From an uncultured Flavobacteriaceae bacterium (GTDB lineage: Bacteria; Bacteroidota; Bacteroidia; Flavobacteriales; Flavobacteriaceae), in NCBI GenBank assembly GCA_947493175.1, contig CANLQD010000012.1, forward strand, positions 1-64,000: a DNA stretch of 64,000 bases, in the 5' to 3' direction. Shown here in pieces: positions 36,476 through 45,004 of the stretch. Position numbers and translations under genes: made by a program. The first letter of the stretch is position 1; each line of letters starts with the position of its first letter. Under the pieces are notes generated by a model. The model worked only from the letters and a program-made list of their open reading frames with translations, made no database searches and was not told where the DNA came from.

Positions 36476-37525
36476 CTAGCTCTCTTGGTACTTCTTTAAA
36501 ATTGCTTTGTTGATTCTTTTCACCAAAGCAGGTCCTTCATAGACGAAACCGGTCCAGAGTTGAATCAAATCGGCACCTGCTTCCAACTTTTCCAAAGCAT
36601 CTTCAGGAGTCATGATTCCCCCAACCCCAATAATTGGGAAAGACTTTCCGCTTTTTTCCGATAGAAAGCGAATGACATCAGTACTTCGATTTCGCAAGGG
36701 TTTACCACTCAACCCTCCTTTTTCTTCCGTGAAGACCAACTCCGACTTTAAGTTCTTTCGTTCCAAGGTCGTATTAGTAGCAATAACCCCATCAATCTGT
36801 GTTGTATCGATAATTTTAATAATATCGAGTAATTGATCATCGGTAAGATCCGGCGCTATTTTTAACAAGATAGGTTTCTGCTTGCCATGCTTGCTTTTGG
36901 CGGCCACCTTTTCGTTCTCCTTTTTCATCTCCATCAACAAATGTGTTAATGGTTCTTTATCCTGCAGTTCACGTAATCCAGGAGTATTCGGGGAACTCAC
37001 ATTAACCACGAAATAGTCTACATGTTCAAAAAGCGCATCGAAACATATCAAATAATCCTTGATCGCCATTTCATTAGGGGTCGTTTTATTTTTTCCGATA
37101 TTGCCCCCTATCAAGACCCGGTGCTTTTTTTTCAGTTTTTCCACCGCATCGAAAACACCTTTGTTATTAAATCCCATGCGATTAATGATCGCCTCATCTG
37201 CTTTAAGTCTAAAAAGCCTTTTCTTCGGATTCCCTTCTTGGGGTTTAGGAGTAAGTGTTCCTATTTCGATAAAGCCAAAGCCAAAATCACTCAACTCGTT
37301 GTACAGTTTTGCATCCTTATCAAAACCGGCGGCCAAACCTACGGGATTATCAAATGTTAGTCCGAACACCTCTTTTCGTAGGCGAGGGTCTTCAATGGTA
37401 TAAATTGATCTAAAAACTCCCGAAAAACCAATATTCGATAAAAGCTTTATCAGTCGAAATGTGAGATGGTGCACTCTTTCCGCATCTAGTAGGAAAAAGA
37501 GAGGGCGCAGGATGAACTTGTACAT
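36476..37525 (-). CDS. pyrD: Dihydroorotate dehydrogenase (quinone)
   Basis: Class 2 DHODH oxidises dihydroorotate to orotate with FMN and passes electrons to membrane quinone, the fourth step of UMP synthesis. The 349-residue enzyme has an N-terminal membrane-associating helix (MYKFILRPLFFLLDAERVHH), 'NPVGLAAGFDKDAKLYNEL', 'NRMGFNNKG', the catalytic-Ser loop 'VNVSSPNTPGLRELQ' and the FMN-phosphate site 'IIGVGGIMTPEDALEKLEAGA' (sections). pyrE lies 5 kb away on the other strand. Confidence 0.97.
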   Translation of the reverse strand: MYKFILRPLFFLLDAERVHHLTFRLIKLLSNIGFSGVFRSIYTIEDPRLRKEVFGLTFDNPVGLAAGFDKDAKLYNELSDFGFGFIEIGTLTPKPQEGNPKKRLFRLKADEAIINRMGFNNKGVFDAVEKLKKKHRVLIGGNIGKNKTTPNEMAIKDYLICFDALFEHVDYFVVNVSSPNTPGLRELQDKEPLTHLLMEMKKENEKVAAKSKHGKQKPILLKIAPDLTDDQLLDIIKIIDTTQIDGVIATNTTLERKNLKSELVFTEEKGGLSGKPLRNRSTDVIRFLSEKSGKSFPIIGVGGIMTPEDALEKLEAGADLIQLWTGFVYEGPALVKRINKAILKKYQES

Positions 37526-37641
37526 AATTTGGGATACAATTTGGACAAAAGTACGAACTCAATCCCAGTATTTCTCCTATCTAGCGTGATTTTTTAACAT
37601 TTAGGCTTGGAGGCTGTTTCGAAATATACTTATAATTTTTC

Positions 37642-37661
37642 CCTGCCTGTCAGCAGGTAGG
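37642..37661. repeat. Dispersed CCTG/CAGG hairpin repeat
   Basis: CCTGC...GCAGG hairpin in the 290-base gap between pyrD and the next gene; like the copy at 16755-16774. The rest of the gap shows nothing else. Confidence 0.5.
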
Positions 37662-37815
37662 TATGTCTTTTTGCTTCCAACATTATTCATCCCGAAGATT
37701 CGGACAAATCGTAGCGAACGAAGGTTGTACCCAAAAGCTTTACCGCGCTGGCCATCAAAAACAACATATATATTGGAAGCTTCGGAGCCGATAACATATT
37801 TTCAGAAACAGTTTC

Positions 37816-38271
37816 CTATTCCTCCGGAGAGATGCTATCCTTGTAAGATACCGGAATAATTTTAATAGGTTCACGAATCGCTTCCCTACAAAGATCCAGG
37901 TATAACTGATATTGTTTTGGATTGAAGGTTTCTAAAAAACGCTTGTCGGCCTCCCATGAAGAATTTACCATTTTTTGTTTCAGTACCTTATACTTTTCCG
38001 CTAGCTGCAACAGCTCTTCCTGTGTGCTTTGCGGATGTTCATCAAAAAGTTTTTGAATCTCGTCTTGAACCGACTTGTTGGAGACCTGTAACTCGCCCCG
38101 CAATGTTTCCATGGTGGCTTTCTGTTCTTCATTCAATTGAAACAACGAAGCTATCTGCTGAAAACCACTTCCACCAATGTCCAATGTACAGCTTTGGGCC
38201 GAGCCGAAAAAATAGCCAAAACCAAAAAGCAATGTAAGGATAGCGGTGATTAATTTCGTCCTTTTTCGCAT
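37816..38271 (-). CDS. Exported helical protein of unknown function
   Basis: The 151-residue product has a signal peptide (LITAILTLLFGFGYFFGSAQS) and a mostly helical mature part ('LFQLNEEQKATMETLRGELQV', 'ELLQLAEKYKVLKQKMV', 'LETFNPKQYQLYLDLC'). The 'LNEEQKATM...FNPKQYQLY' arrangement recalls periplasmic Spy/LTXXQ-type proteins, but the family motif is not clear and I do not assign it. Two Cys (about 28 and 128) could form a disulfide. Divergent from pepT. Confidence 0.65.
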   Translation of the reverse strand: MRKRTKLITAILTLLFGFGYFFGSAQSCTLDIGGSGFQQIASLFQLNEEQKATMETLRGELQVSNKSVQDEIQKLFDEHPQSTQEELLQLAEKYKVLKQKMVNSSWEADKRFLETFNPKQYQLYLDLCREAIREPIKIIPVSYKDSISPEE

Positions 38272-38323
38272 GGTGTTTTGAGATTCATAATTGTTATATA
38301 AACAGTATTTTTAAACAAAAATT

Positions 38324-39589
38324 ATGTCTATGCAACAGATAATAGACCGATTTATCGGTTATGTAAAAATCGACACCCAAAGTGATCCCGGTTCAGAAAC
38401 CACCCCAAGTACCGAAAAACAATGGGTATTGGCCGACCTTTTGGTCGATGAGTTGATACATATCGGTATGGAAGATGTGACAATAGACGATAAAGGGTAC
38501 ATCATGGCTACGCTACCCAGCACTGTAGATCAAAAAGTACCCGTTGTTGGTTTCATATCCCATTACGATACCTCGCCAGACTTCTCGGGCACCAATGTAA
38601 ATCCTAAAATCATCGAGAATTATGATGGTCGGGACATTGTTTTAAACGAAGCGGAAAAAATAATTCTCTCTCCAGATTATTTTGAGGATTTACTACAATA
38701 TAAAGGACAAACATTGATCGTCACAGATGGCACGACCCTTTTGGGAGCCGATGACAAAGCAGGGATTACGGAAATCATTACGGCCATGGCGTATTTGATC
38801 CAAAATCCGCAAATACCCCACGGAAAAATAAGGGTTGGTTTTACCCCGGATGAAGAAATCGGTAGGGGGGCACATCATTTTGATGTGCAAAAATTTGGAG
38901 CCGACTGGGCCTATACGATGGACGGAAGCCAAATCGGTGAATTGGAATATGAGAATTTTAACGCTGCCTCGGCAAAGGTAACCATTAAAGGAAAAAGTGT
39001 ACACCCCGGTTACGCCAAGGGCAAAATGATCAACGCTATCAGCATTGCGAACGAATTCATGTGGATCCTACCTATTGAAGAAACCCCACAGCATACTTCG
39101 GGCAGAGAGGGCTTTTTTCATATACACCATATGAAAGGGCATATCGAACATGCCGAGTTTGAATTGATCATAAGAGACCATGATCGGGAACAGTTCGAAA
39201 AACGAAAGCAGTTATTAAAAGATATTGCAAGAAAGCTAAATGGTCTTTACGACGGTTGTATCAATATGGAGATAAAAGACCAATACCATAACATGCGGGA
39301 AAAAATTGAACCTGTTTTTCATATTGTTGAAACAGCCAAAGCGGCGATGGAAGCGGTGGGCATCATTCCGATTATTAAACCCATTCGGGGAGGCACCGAT
39401 GGTTCCCAACTTAGTTTTATGGGACTTCCCTGTCCGAATATTTTTGCTGGCGGGCATAATTTTCATGGTAAATATGAGTATGTACCCGTAGAAAGTATGC
39501 AAAAAGCAGTCGATGTAATCGTAAAAATTTGCGAACTTGTAGCGACCAAAAATGAAACCTCGGAAATGGATACCGAGGGTAGCATCTGA
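38324..39589 (+). CDS. pepT: Peptidase T (tripeptide aminopeptidase)
   Basis: This cytoplasmic M20B metallopeptidase removes N-terminal residues from tripeptides. The 421-residue protein has the zinc ligands and active-site residues in 'ISHYDTSPD' (His, Asp), 'GADDKAGITEI', 'TPDEEIGRGAHHF' (general base Glu) and a final His in 'GGHNFHGKYEYVP'. The dimerisation domain lies between. It starts with ATG at 38324, with another ATG 6 bases later. Confidence 0.95.
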   Translation: MSMQQIIDRFIGYVKIDTQSDPGSETTPSTEKQWVLADLLVDELIHIGMEDVTIDDKGYIMATLPSTVDQKVPVVGFISHYDTSPDFSGTNVNPKIIENYDGRDIVLNEAEKIILSPDYFEDLLQYKGQTLIVTDGTTLLGADDKAGITEIITAMAYLIQNPQIPHGKIRVGFTPDEEIGRGAHHFDVQKFGADWAYTMDGSQIGELEYENFNAASAKVTIKGKSVHPGYAKGKMINAISIANEFMWILPIEETPQHTSGREGFFHIHHMKGHIEHAEFELIIRDHDREQFEKRKQLLKDIARKLNGLYDGCINMEIKDQYHNMREKIEPVFHIVETAKAAMEAVGIIPIIKPIRGGTDGSQLSFMGLPCPNIFAGGHNFHGKYEYVPVESMQKAVDVIVKICELVATKNETSEMDTEGSI

Positions 39590-39618
39590 CAAACACTTTT
39601 TTTAAATTACGGTGACCC

Positions 39619-40215
39619 ATGGAAAAATCGGAAAAGGTCGAATCGTACTACGCGACCGAACATCACTTTCAAAAAGGAATACAACAGTTAAGATCCCTGG
39701 TTCTAAAAACCTCGCTCGAGGAGACATTTAAATGGATGTTCCCCACTTACACCTTGAACCAAAAAAATGTGCTTTCTATTTGCCGTTTTAAAAAGCATTT
39801 TGGTATTTGGTTTTTTAACGGTGTCTTTTTACAAGACGAAAAAAAAGTACTTGAAAACGCCCAGGAAGGCAAAACACAGGCCATGCGCCACTGGAAATTT
39901 TACCAGGTAGCGGGTATCAATGAAACTACTGTGCGCGCTTATATCAATGAAGCTATCGAAAACGAACGAAAGGGCATAAAGCTAATGCCTAAAAAAAAGT
40001 TGGTCCCCAAAGTAGTGATGCCAGAGGAATTAACCAATGCCCTTGGTGGCAATCCGGCACACAAAAAGGCTTTCGAAAGGCTTTCGCCCTATAAACAAAA
40101 AGATTACGCGGAATACATTGCTTTGGCCAAGCTGGCGAAAACCAAAAAATCAAGGCTTGAAAAGATACTCCCTATGATTCTGGAAGGTAAGGGATTGAAC
40201 GACAAGTATCGATAA
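39619..40215 (+). CDS. YdeI/OmpD-associated (DUF1801-like) protein
   Basis: This 198-residue protein has an N-terminal DUF1801-type domain ('LRSLVLKTSLEETFKWMFPTYTLNQKNVLSICRFKKHFGIWF' in sections) and a C-terminal bacteriocin-protection YdeI/OmdA-type region ('AHKKAFERLSPYKQKDYAEYIALAKLAKTKKSRLEKIL' in sections). The function is poorly known; no signal peptide. It follows pepT by 29 bases and may be co-transcribed. Lys-rich C-terminus. Confidence 0.82.
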   Translation: MEKSEKVESYYATEHHFQKGIQQLRSLVLKTSLEETFKWMFPTYTLNQKNVLSICRFKKHFGIWFFNGVFLQDEKKVLENAQEGKTQAMRHWKFYQVAGINETTVRAYINEAIENERKGIKLMPKKKLVPKVVMPEELTNALGGNPAHKKAFERLSPYKQKDYAEYIALAKLAKTKKSRLEKILPMILEGKGLNDKYR

Positions 40216-40288
40216 TAGGAAGGGAATGCTGACTCCCTAGTACAGCTTTGAAATAGGCCTTATTTTTCGGTTTCAGAATTTACAACTG

Positions 40289-41635
40289 CTATAGCATGGG
40301 CAATTTCCAGCCGTTATGATAATTGACATTCATATACTCATTGGCAGCCTCTTCCATGAATTTATGTTCTGCCTCATCCCAGTAAATACGACTACCTGTT
40401 TTAAACGCTACATTTCCCATATGTGATACCAAAGCGGCATTATACCCCACTTCAATGGGTGCCTTCAGCTTTGAACCATCCCTACTCTTTACTGCCTCTA
40501 TAAAATTTGCAGTGTGCAGATCAAGTCCGCTACCTTCTCTTTTTTTAAGCGGTACAGGTTCCATCTTATTGGGTCTTTCTTGGTCCCATCCCTTAAATTC
40601 CCTCTCAGGAATTACTTCCCAACCATTCCTATCGAGAACCAGCGTACCGTTATTTCCAATGAACGCTATTCCGTGATTTCTACCATAATTGCCCCCATCG
40701 ATGCCGGTTGCATGTTCCCATAAGATTGAATACCCATCATACTCAAAAACAGTCTGCAAACTATCCGGGGTTTCGGAAGCATCATCTGGGTAGGCAAACT
40801 TACCCCCCAATGCCATTACGGACTTTGGAGCACCTGCTTTCATACCATAGAGGGCATAGTCGATCAAATGCACTCCCCAATCGGTCATGAGGCCACCGGC
40901 ATAATCCCAAAACCATCTGAAATTGAAATGAAAACGATTGGCGTTAAAAGGCCTTTTGGGTGCAGGCCCCAACCACATATCATAGTCTACGCCCTCAGGA
41001 ACAGCACTGTCCGGAACAATCGGCACTGGCTTCATCCATCCTTGATAGGCCCAAGCCTTGGCCAAACGAATATTTCCCAACGCTCCAGAATGAACAAAAT
41101 CAATGGCATCTACAAAATGAGGTTGGCTCCGTTGCCACTGCCCGATCTGCACCATTCTGTCACTGGCATTTACATAGTTGAGCATTACATCCGATTCCTG
41201 AATAGAATTCGCGATGGGCTTTTCACAGTATACATCTTTCCCGGCCCCTAGGGCATCGGTCAACATTAAACAGTGCCAATGATCGGGAGTCCCGATAATC
41301 ACCACATCGATATCCTTATCTTCCAATAAGTTCCTGTAATCTTTGTACCATTTTGGTTTTTTAATGCCTGCCTTTTGCAAATCGGCCGTACGTTCTAGAA
41401 GTATATTTTCATCTACATCACATAATGCAACTACTTCTACCTCGTTGAGTTTGAGCATCGAAGACAGGTTCGAAAATCCCATTCCCTTGCAACCGATGAC
41501 CCCTACTTGAATACGGTCGTTCGCGCTCACCGGACGCCTCATTTGGGCCAATAGCTCCATGGGAAATAAAAAAGCCGTCCCTGTTCCGGCCAGGGCCAAG
41601 CCGCTCTTTTTAATGAATTGTCTTCTACGGTACAT
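40289..41635 (-). CDS. Tat-exported Gfo/Idh/MocA family oxidoreductase
   Basis: NAD(P)-dependent sugar-type oxidoreductase, 448 residues. The N-terminus (YRRRQFIKKSGLALAGTGTA) is a twin-arginine signal, as in many Bacteroidota members that act in the periplasm. The Rossmann motif 'VGVIGCKGMGFSN' lies near residues 44-56, the dinucleotide-side 'CEKPIANS' near 137, and the C-terminal substrate domain has 'DWGVHLIDYALY' with the usual catalytic His. Substrate unknown. No partner genes lie nearby; the 288 bases upstream are AT-rich with nothing recognisable. Confidence 0.9.
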   Translation of the reverse strand: MYRRRQFIKKSGLALAGTGTAFLFPMELLAQMRRPVSANDRIQVGVIGCKGMGFSNLSSMLKLNEVEVVALCDVDENILLERTADLQKAGIKKPKWYKDYRNLLEDKDIDVVIIGTPDHWHCLMLTDALGAGKDVYCEKPIANSIQESDVMLNYVNASDRMVQIGQWQRSQPHFVDAIDFVHSGALGNIRLAKAWAYQGWMKPVPIVPDSAVPEGVDYDMWLGPAPKRPFNANRFHFNFRWFWDYAGGLMTDWGVHLIDYALYGMKAGAPKSVMALGGKFAYPDDASETPDSLQTVFEYDGYSILWEHATGIDGGNYGRNHGIAFIGNNGTLVLDRNGWEVIPEREFKGWDQERPNKMEPVPLKKREGSGLDLHTANFIEAVKSRDGSKLKAPIEVGYNAALVSHMGNVAFKTGSRIYWDEAEHKFMEEAANEYMNVNYHNGWKLPML

Positions 41636-41898
41636 ATGCCTTGTTTTGATTGATTGAACTCTTCCTTAGTTGTTTTTTAATTTCCTCCCCTAATCTCGCT
41701 AATTTTTCTCTTTGTATCAATGCCTTACGGAATTAATACGCTAATTCTTGTCTAGAGGGAATTATTTTTTTCTGATTTACAATCTTTTTAGCAATTATAA
41801 AAGCAATTTACATAAGTGACTTAAAAATATTGAAAACCACCTTGCCCAATCGAACGGAAAGGAAAAAAATAAGTTAAACTAACTGTTGAGCAGAATCT

Positions 41899-41931
41899 AA
41901 AAAAGATTAGGCGAAAAGAACACCTAATCTT
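41899..41931 (-). terminator. Terminator overlapping the Nudix stop codon
   Basis: Stem AAGATTAGG/CCTAATCTT (41903-41911 with 41923-41931) is followed on the minus strand by six T. The TAG stop (41926-41924) is part of the stem. Confidence 0.8.
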
Positions 41932-42511
41932 CGAACAAGGTTTTGATATTGATATAGGAGTTTTCCAAAGCTTTTTTGATCTTACCCGGGCCCTTCCATT
42001 TTACCTTTTCGATACCTTCATCTTTTTGACCTATCAACTTTCCGCTATAGGAGGTTCTCATGGCAAACCAATGTACTTCCTTTAATTTATAGATACCATT
42101 TCTCCTAAAGATATGATACGTAGTGCGAAGAAAGTTTTCAATCTTTAAGCCCTTTACCCCTGTTTCTTCCTCTACTTCCCGGAGCGCACATTCCTCAATG
42201 GTTTCCCCTTTATCAATTTTTCCTTTCGGTAAGTCCCATTTATCATTCCTATAAATAAAAAGAACCTTTCCTTCCTTATTGGCGACTACACCGCCGGCCG
42301 CAGTGACCAAAGGTATTTTTTTGCTAAACTTTCTTAAGATTTCCTCGTGATTTGGGTGATAAATATAGGCGGTTTCCAATTTATTCTTCATCAGCGCCTT
42401 AATGGCCTCTTGTATCGTATCGGGGTTTAAGGGAAAATATTCGCCATTAGCTGTTTCCGATAGCTTATTTGTTAAGATCAGCGGCCTTTCGTTCACAAAA
42501 ACTTTATACAT
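41924..42511 (-). CDS. Nudix hydrolase
   Basis: Nudix enzymes split nucleoside diphosphates linked to another group. The 195-residue protein has a complete Nudix box (GKIDKGETIEECALREVEEE followed by TG) at about residues 96-117, preceded by an N-terminal 65-residue extension ('MYKVFVNERPLILTNK'). Substrate unknown. The start codon is only 7 bases from the divergent pyrE start. Pairing of this gene with pyrE is known to me from other Flavobacteriia. Confidence 0.9.
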   Translation of the reverse strand: MYKVFVNERPLILTNKLSETANGEYFPLNPDTIQEAIKALMKNKLETAYIYHPNHEEILRKFSKKIPLVTAAGGVVANKEGKVLFIYRNDKWDLPKGKIDKGETIEECALREVEEETGVKGLKIENFLRTTYHIFRRNGIYKLKEVHWFAMRTSYSGKLIGQKDEGIEKVKWKGPGKIKKALENSYINIKTLFED

Positions 42512-42514
42512 TTG
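42507..42514 (+). promoter_or_regulatory. pyrE -7 box overlapping the Nudix start
   Basis: TACATTTG ends 5 bases before the pyrE ATG and covers the divergent Nudix start codon (42511-42509). A leaderless pyrE mRNA is predicted. The -33 element is poor. Confidence 0.4.
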
Positions 42515-42518
42515 CGCT

Positions 42519-43160
42519 ATGGTTTTAGATAAGGATACCGCTAAAAAAACAGCAGAGCTTTTGCTGCAAATTAATGCAATAAAATTGAAACCTGAAAATC
42601 CGTTTTCATGGGCTTCGGGTTGGAAATCACCTATCTATTGCGACAATCGAATCATCCTCTCCTACCCGATTATACGCAACTATGTGCGCGAAGAACTGGC
42701 CAAGCATTTAGAACGCATGTACGGCAAACCAGATTGCGTTGCAGGAGTGGCCACCGGAGCCATTGGAATTGGTGCCCTCGTTGCGGATTATTTGGGATTA
42801 CCTTTTATTTATGTTAGGCCAGAACCCAAATCACATGGCAGACAGAATCAAATAGAAGGCGTATTGGAACAAAACCAGACGGTTGTGGTCATCGAAGATC
42901 TTATCAGCACGGGCAACAGTAGCCTCAATGCCGTTAATGCCCTAAAAGATGCCGGTGCAAAGGTCAAAGGAATGCTGGCCATATTTTCATATGGTTTCGA
43001 TATCGCGGAGGAAAATTTCAAAAAACACCATCTGGAGCTACACACCTTGGGAGACTATGAACATCTCATTGAACATGCCTCGGACATTGATTACATCAAC
43101 GAAGCGCAATTAAATACTTTGATGGAGTGGCGCAGAAATCCATCGGAATGGAAAAAATAA
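42519..43160 (+). CDS. pyrE: Orotate phosphoribosyltransferase
   Basis: OPRT joins orotate to PRPP to give OMP. I place the start at ATG 42519 (MVLDKDTAKKTAELLL), giving 213 residues; the ORF extends upstream, but that part runs antisense to the Nudix gene. Key motifs: 'FSWASGWKSPIYCDNR', 'KSHGRQNQIEG' (catalytic loop) and the PRPP motif 'VVVIEDLISTGNSS'. A small SRPBCC-like gene follows after 4 bases. Confidence 0.97.
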   Translation: MVLDKDTAKKTAELLLQINAIKLKPENPFSWASGWKSPIYCDNRIILSYPIIRNYVREELAKHLERMYGKPDCVAGVATGAIGIGALVADYLGLPFIYVRPEPKSHGRQNQIEGVLEQNQTVVVIEDLISTGNSSLNAVNALKDAGAKVKGMLAIFSYGFDIAEENFKKHHLELHTLGDYEHLIEHASDIDYINEAQLNTLMEWRRNPSEWKK

Positions 43161-43164
43161 TGCC

Positions 43165-43557
43165 ATGCATATAGAAACATCAAAGAAAACGATTACAAAA
43201 AGCCAGAAAGAAGTCTATGAGTTTCTTTCAGAGCTCAAGAATTTTGAAGCTCTCATGCCCGATTCGATTTCCAAATTTGAAGTATTGAACCCAGATCGGT
43301 TCTTGTTTCAACTTTCCGGTATGCCAGAAATTGTGCTCGAGCGTAAGCAGCAGTCCCCGGACCACCAAATAGTGTTGGGAGCCGCCAGTGAGAAACTGCC
43401 ATTTACCCTTACGGCCGATATCAATGCACTTGGAGAAGATCAGTGTGAAGTGGCCATGAATTTTAATGGTGAGTTCAATGCTATGATGGCCATGATGATC
43501 AAAACCCCCATTACTAATTTTATGAATACCTTATCTGAAAACCTAGCGCGCTTGTAG
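43165..43557 (+). CDS. SRPBCC-like (START fold) small protein
   Basis: The 130-residue protein has no signal peptide and looks like a SRPBCC/polyketide-cyclase-type fold: 'SQKEVYEFLSELKNFEALMPD' at the start, central strands, and a long C-terminal helix ('MMAMMIKTPITNFMNTLSENLARL' in sections). It starts 4 bases after the pyrE stop, so the two are co-expressed. A ligand is not predictable. No link to pyrimidine synthesis beyond position. Confidence 0.75.
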   Translation: MHIETSKKTITKSQKEVYEFLSELKNFEALMPDSISKFEVLNPDRFLFQLSGMPEIVLERKQQSPDHQIVLGAASEKLPFTLTADINALGEDQCEVAMNFNGEFNAMMAMMIKTPITNFMNTLSENLARL

Positions 43558-43753
43558 CACCTAGTTTCTAAAAACCGAACAGCCATCTGCCAAAGATCTA
43601 TCGGTATTAATTCCAAATTAAGGTTCACAAAAAAAATCGTTGGGGAGGACGTCATGCCCATATCGCCAAATACTTTTCTAACACTCGGCGCATAGCGTAT
43701 GACAAATTGCAGCTCAAATCAAATTTTTCGTCTAATGACCAGCCAAAATGATA

Positions 43754-44482
43754 TCAATAGAGTAGTTTGATTTCCTTTAATCCATAACTGGTAAATTGGG
43801 CATCCTCATGCTCAACAAGAAGATGTCCTTCGTCAGTAACACCTCTAATAAATCCCATTTTTTGTTCCTTTTCTATTTCAAAGGTTGCGGGTTTGTCTTT
43901 TCTAAAAAGATGCTCTTCATACCTTTTTTTTAAGGTTCGGCCCGCTATTTCGTCAAACACTTTGAACGAAACTTTCAGTTGTTCTAATAAGGCCAGTAAC
44001 AATTCGTCCAAGTCTATGCTCCGGCCCAGCAACAATTTTAAGGAAGATGCGTTTAGTACATTAACGAAGTTCGTTTGGTTTACGTTGAGTCCGATGCCAA
44101 TAATGGTAGTTTTGATTTTAGGACCCGAAAGTATATTTTGAACAAGAATACCGCATATTTTGAAGTTTCCTGACATTATGTCGTTAGGCCATTTTATATG
44201 CAGATCTGGAACACCGATGTCTTTAAGTGCATGAAAAACAGCCAAGGATACTGTCATGCTCAGGTCAAATTGCCGAACAACTGGCAGCGAGTTTATTTTT
44301 TTAAAAACGCTGAACGTCAGGTTTTTACCAGGTTCGGATTGCCAGGTAGTACCCATTTGCCCACGACCTGACCATTGTTCTTTGGCCGTTACGACCGTAA
44401 AATCGCCCAAGGTATTTGACACCGACATTCTTTTAAGATAGGCGTTGGTCGAATCTATGGCATCAAGTTTGACTATTTGCAA
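43754..44482 (-). CDS. birA: Biotin--[acetyl-CoA-carboxylase] ligase
   Basis: This enzyme activates biotin and attaches it to the biotin carrier domain of carboxylases. The product is the short, non-regulatory form without a DNA-binding domain: 'LDAIDSTNAYLKR', 'GRGQMGTTWQSEPGKNLTFS' (sections), 'IKWPNDIMSGNFKICGIL' and 'GIGLNVNQT'. No ATG is available near the 5' end. TTG at 44482 (QIVKLDAIDSTN) fits the family best; TTG at 44512 would add 10 residues. Divergent from rsfS. Confidence 0.92.
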   Translation of the reverse strand: MQIVKLDAIDSTNAYLKRMSVSNTLGDFTVVTAKEQWSGRGQMGTTWQSEPGKNLTFSVFKKINSLPVVRQFDLSMTVSLAVFHALKDIGVPDLHIKWPNDIMSGNFKICGILVQNILSGPKIKTTIIGIGLNVNQTNFVNVLNASSLKLLLGRSIDLDELLLALLEQLKVSFKVFDEIAGRTLKKRYEEHLFRKDKPATFEIEKEQKMGFIRGVTDEGHLLVEHEDAQFTSYGLKEIKLLY

Positions 44483-44549
44483 GGGTAAAGAGCTTAGCGA
44501 TACTTTGATCAATTATGAAATAAGGTAGGGTTAAAAGAACAAAAAATAA

Positions 44550-44557
44550 TAACTTTG
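44550..44557 (+). promoter_or_regulatory. -7 box of the rsfS-ftsH operon
   Basis: TAACTTTG fits TAnnTTTG, 19 bases before the rsfS ATG. The -33 element is not clear. Confidence 0.4.
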
Positions 44558-44576
44558 TAAAAATTAAAATTTTTGA

Positions 44577-44963
44577 ATGCAAAAAAAGAGAGCGAGCGCA
44601 GATGAGCTAATTGCATTGATCTTAGAGGGGATAGAAGAAGTAAAAGGACAGGAAATAAATTTACTCGACCTTAGGGATATAGAAAATACGGTATGTGACT
44701 ACTTTATAATATGTAACGGAACCTCCAATACGCATGTAAACGCGATAGTCGGATCCATCCAGAAAACAGTTAGCAAAGCTATCCACGACAAACCATGGCA
44801 TGTAGAAGGTGAAGACAATGCCGAATGGGTGCTTATGGACTATGTGAATGTCGTTGTACATGTCTTCCAAAAACACATCAGGGAATTCTACGACATCGAG
44901 GGACTTTGGGGAGACGCCAAAGTAACGTTAATTGACAGTAGTATAAATCAAACCCTTAAATAG
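44577..44963 (+). CDS. rsfS: Ribosome silencing factor RsfS
   Basis: RsfS binds L14 and blocks subunit joining when nutrients are low. The 128 residues show the Iojap family core: 'NLLDLRDIENTVCDYFIICNGTSNTHVNAI' (sections), 'DNAEWVLMDYVNVVVHVF' and 'REFYDIEGLWGDA'. First gene of a same-strand run to ACBP. Confidence 0.95.
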   Translation: MQKKRASADELIALILEGIEEVKGQEINLLDLRDIENTVCDYFIICNGTSNTHVNAIVGSIQKTVSKAIHDKPWHVEGEDNAEWVLMDYVNVVVHVFQKHIREFYDIEGLWGDAKVTLIDSSINQTLK

Positions 44964-44965
44964 AC

Positions 44966-44990
44966 CTGCCTGCAGATAAGCAGTGTCAGG
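44966..44990. repeat. Dispersed CCTG/CAGG-type repeat
   Basis: CCTGCCTGCAG...CAGTGTCAGG between rsfS and ftsH; an imperfect relative of the copies at 16755 and 37642. Confidence 0.35.
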
Positions 44991-45004
44991 GTAAAAAAAC
45001 AAGC

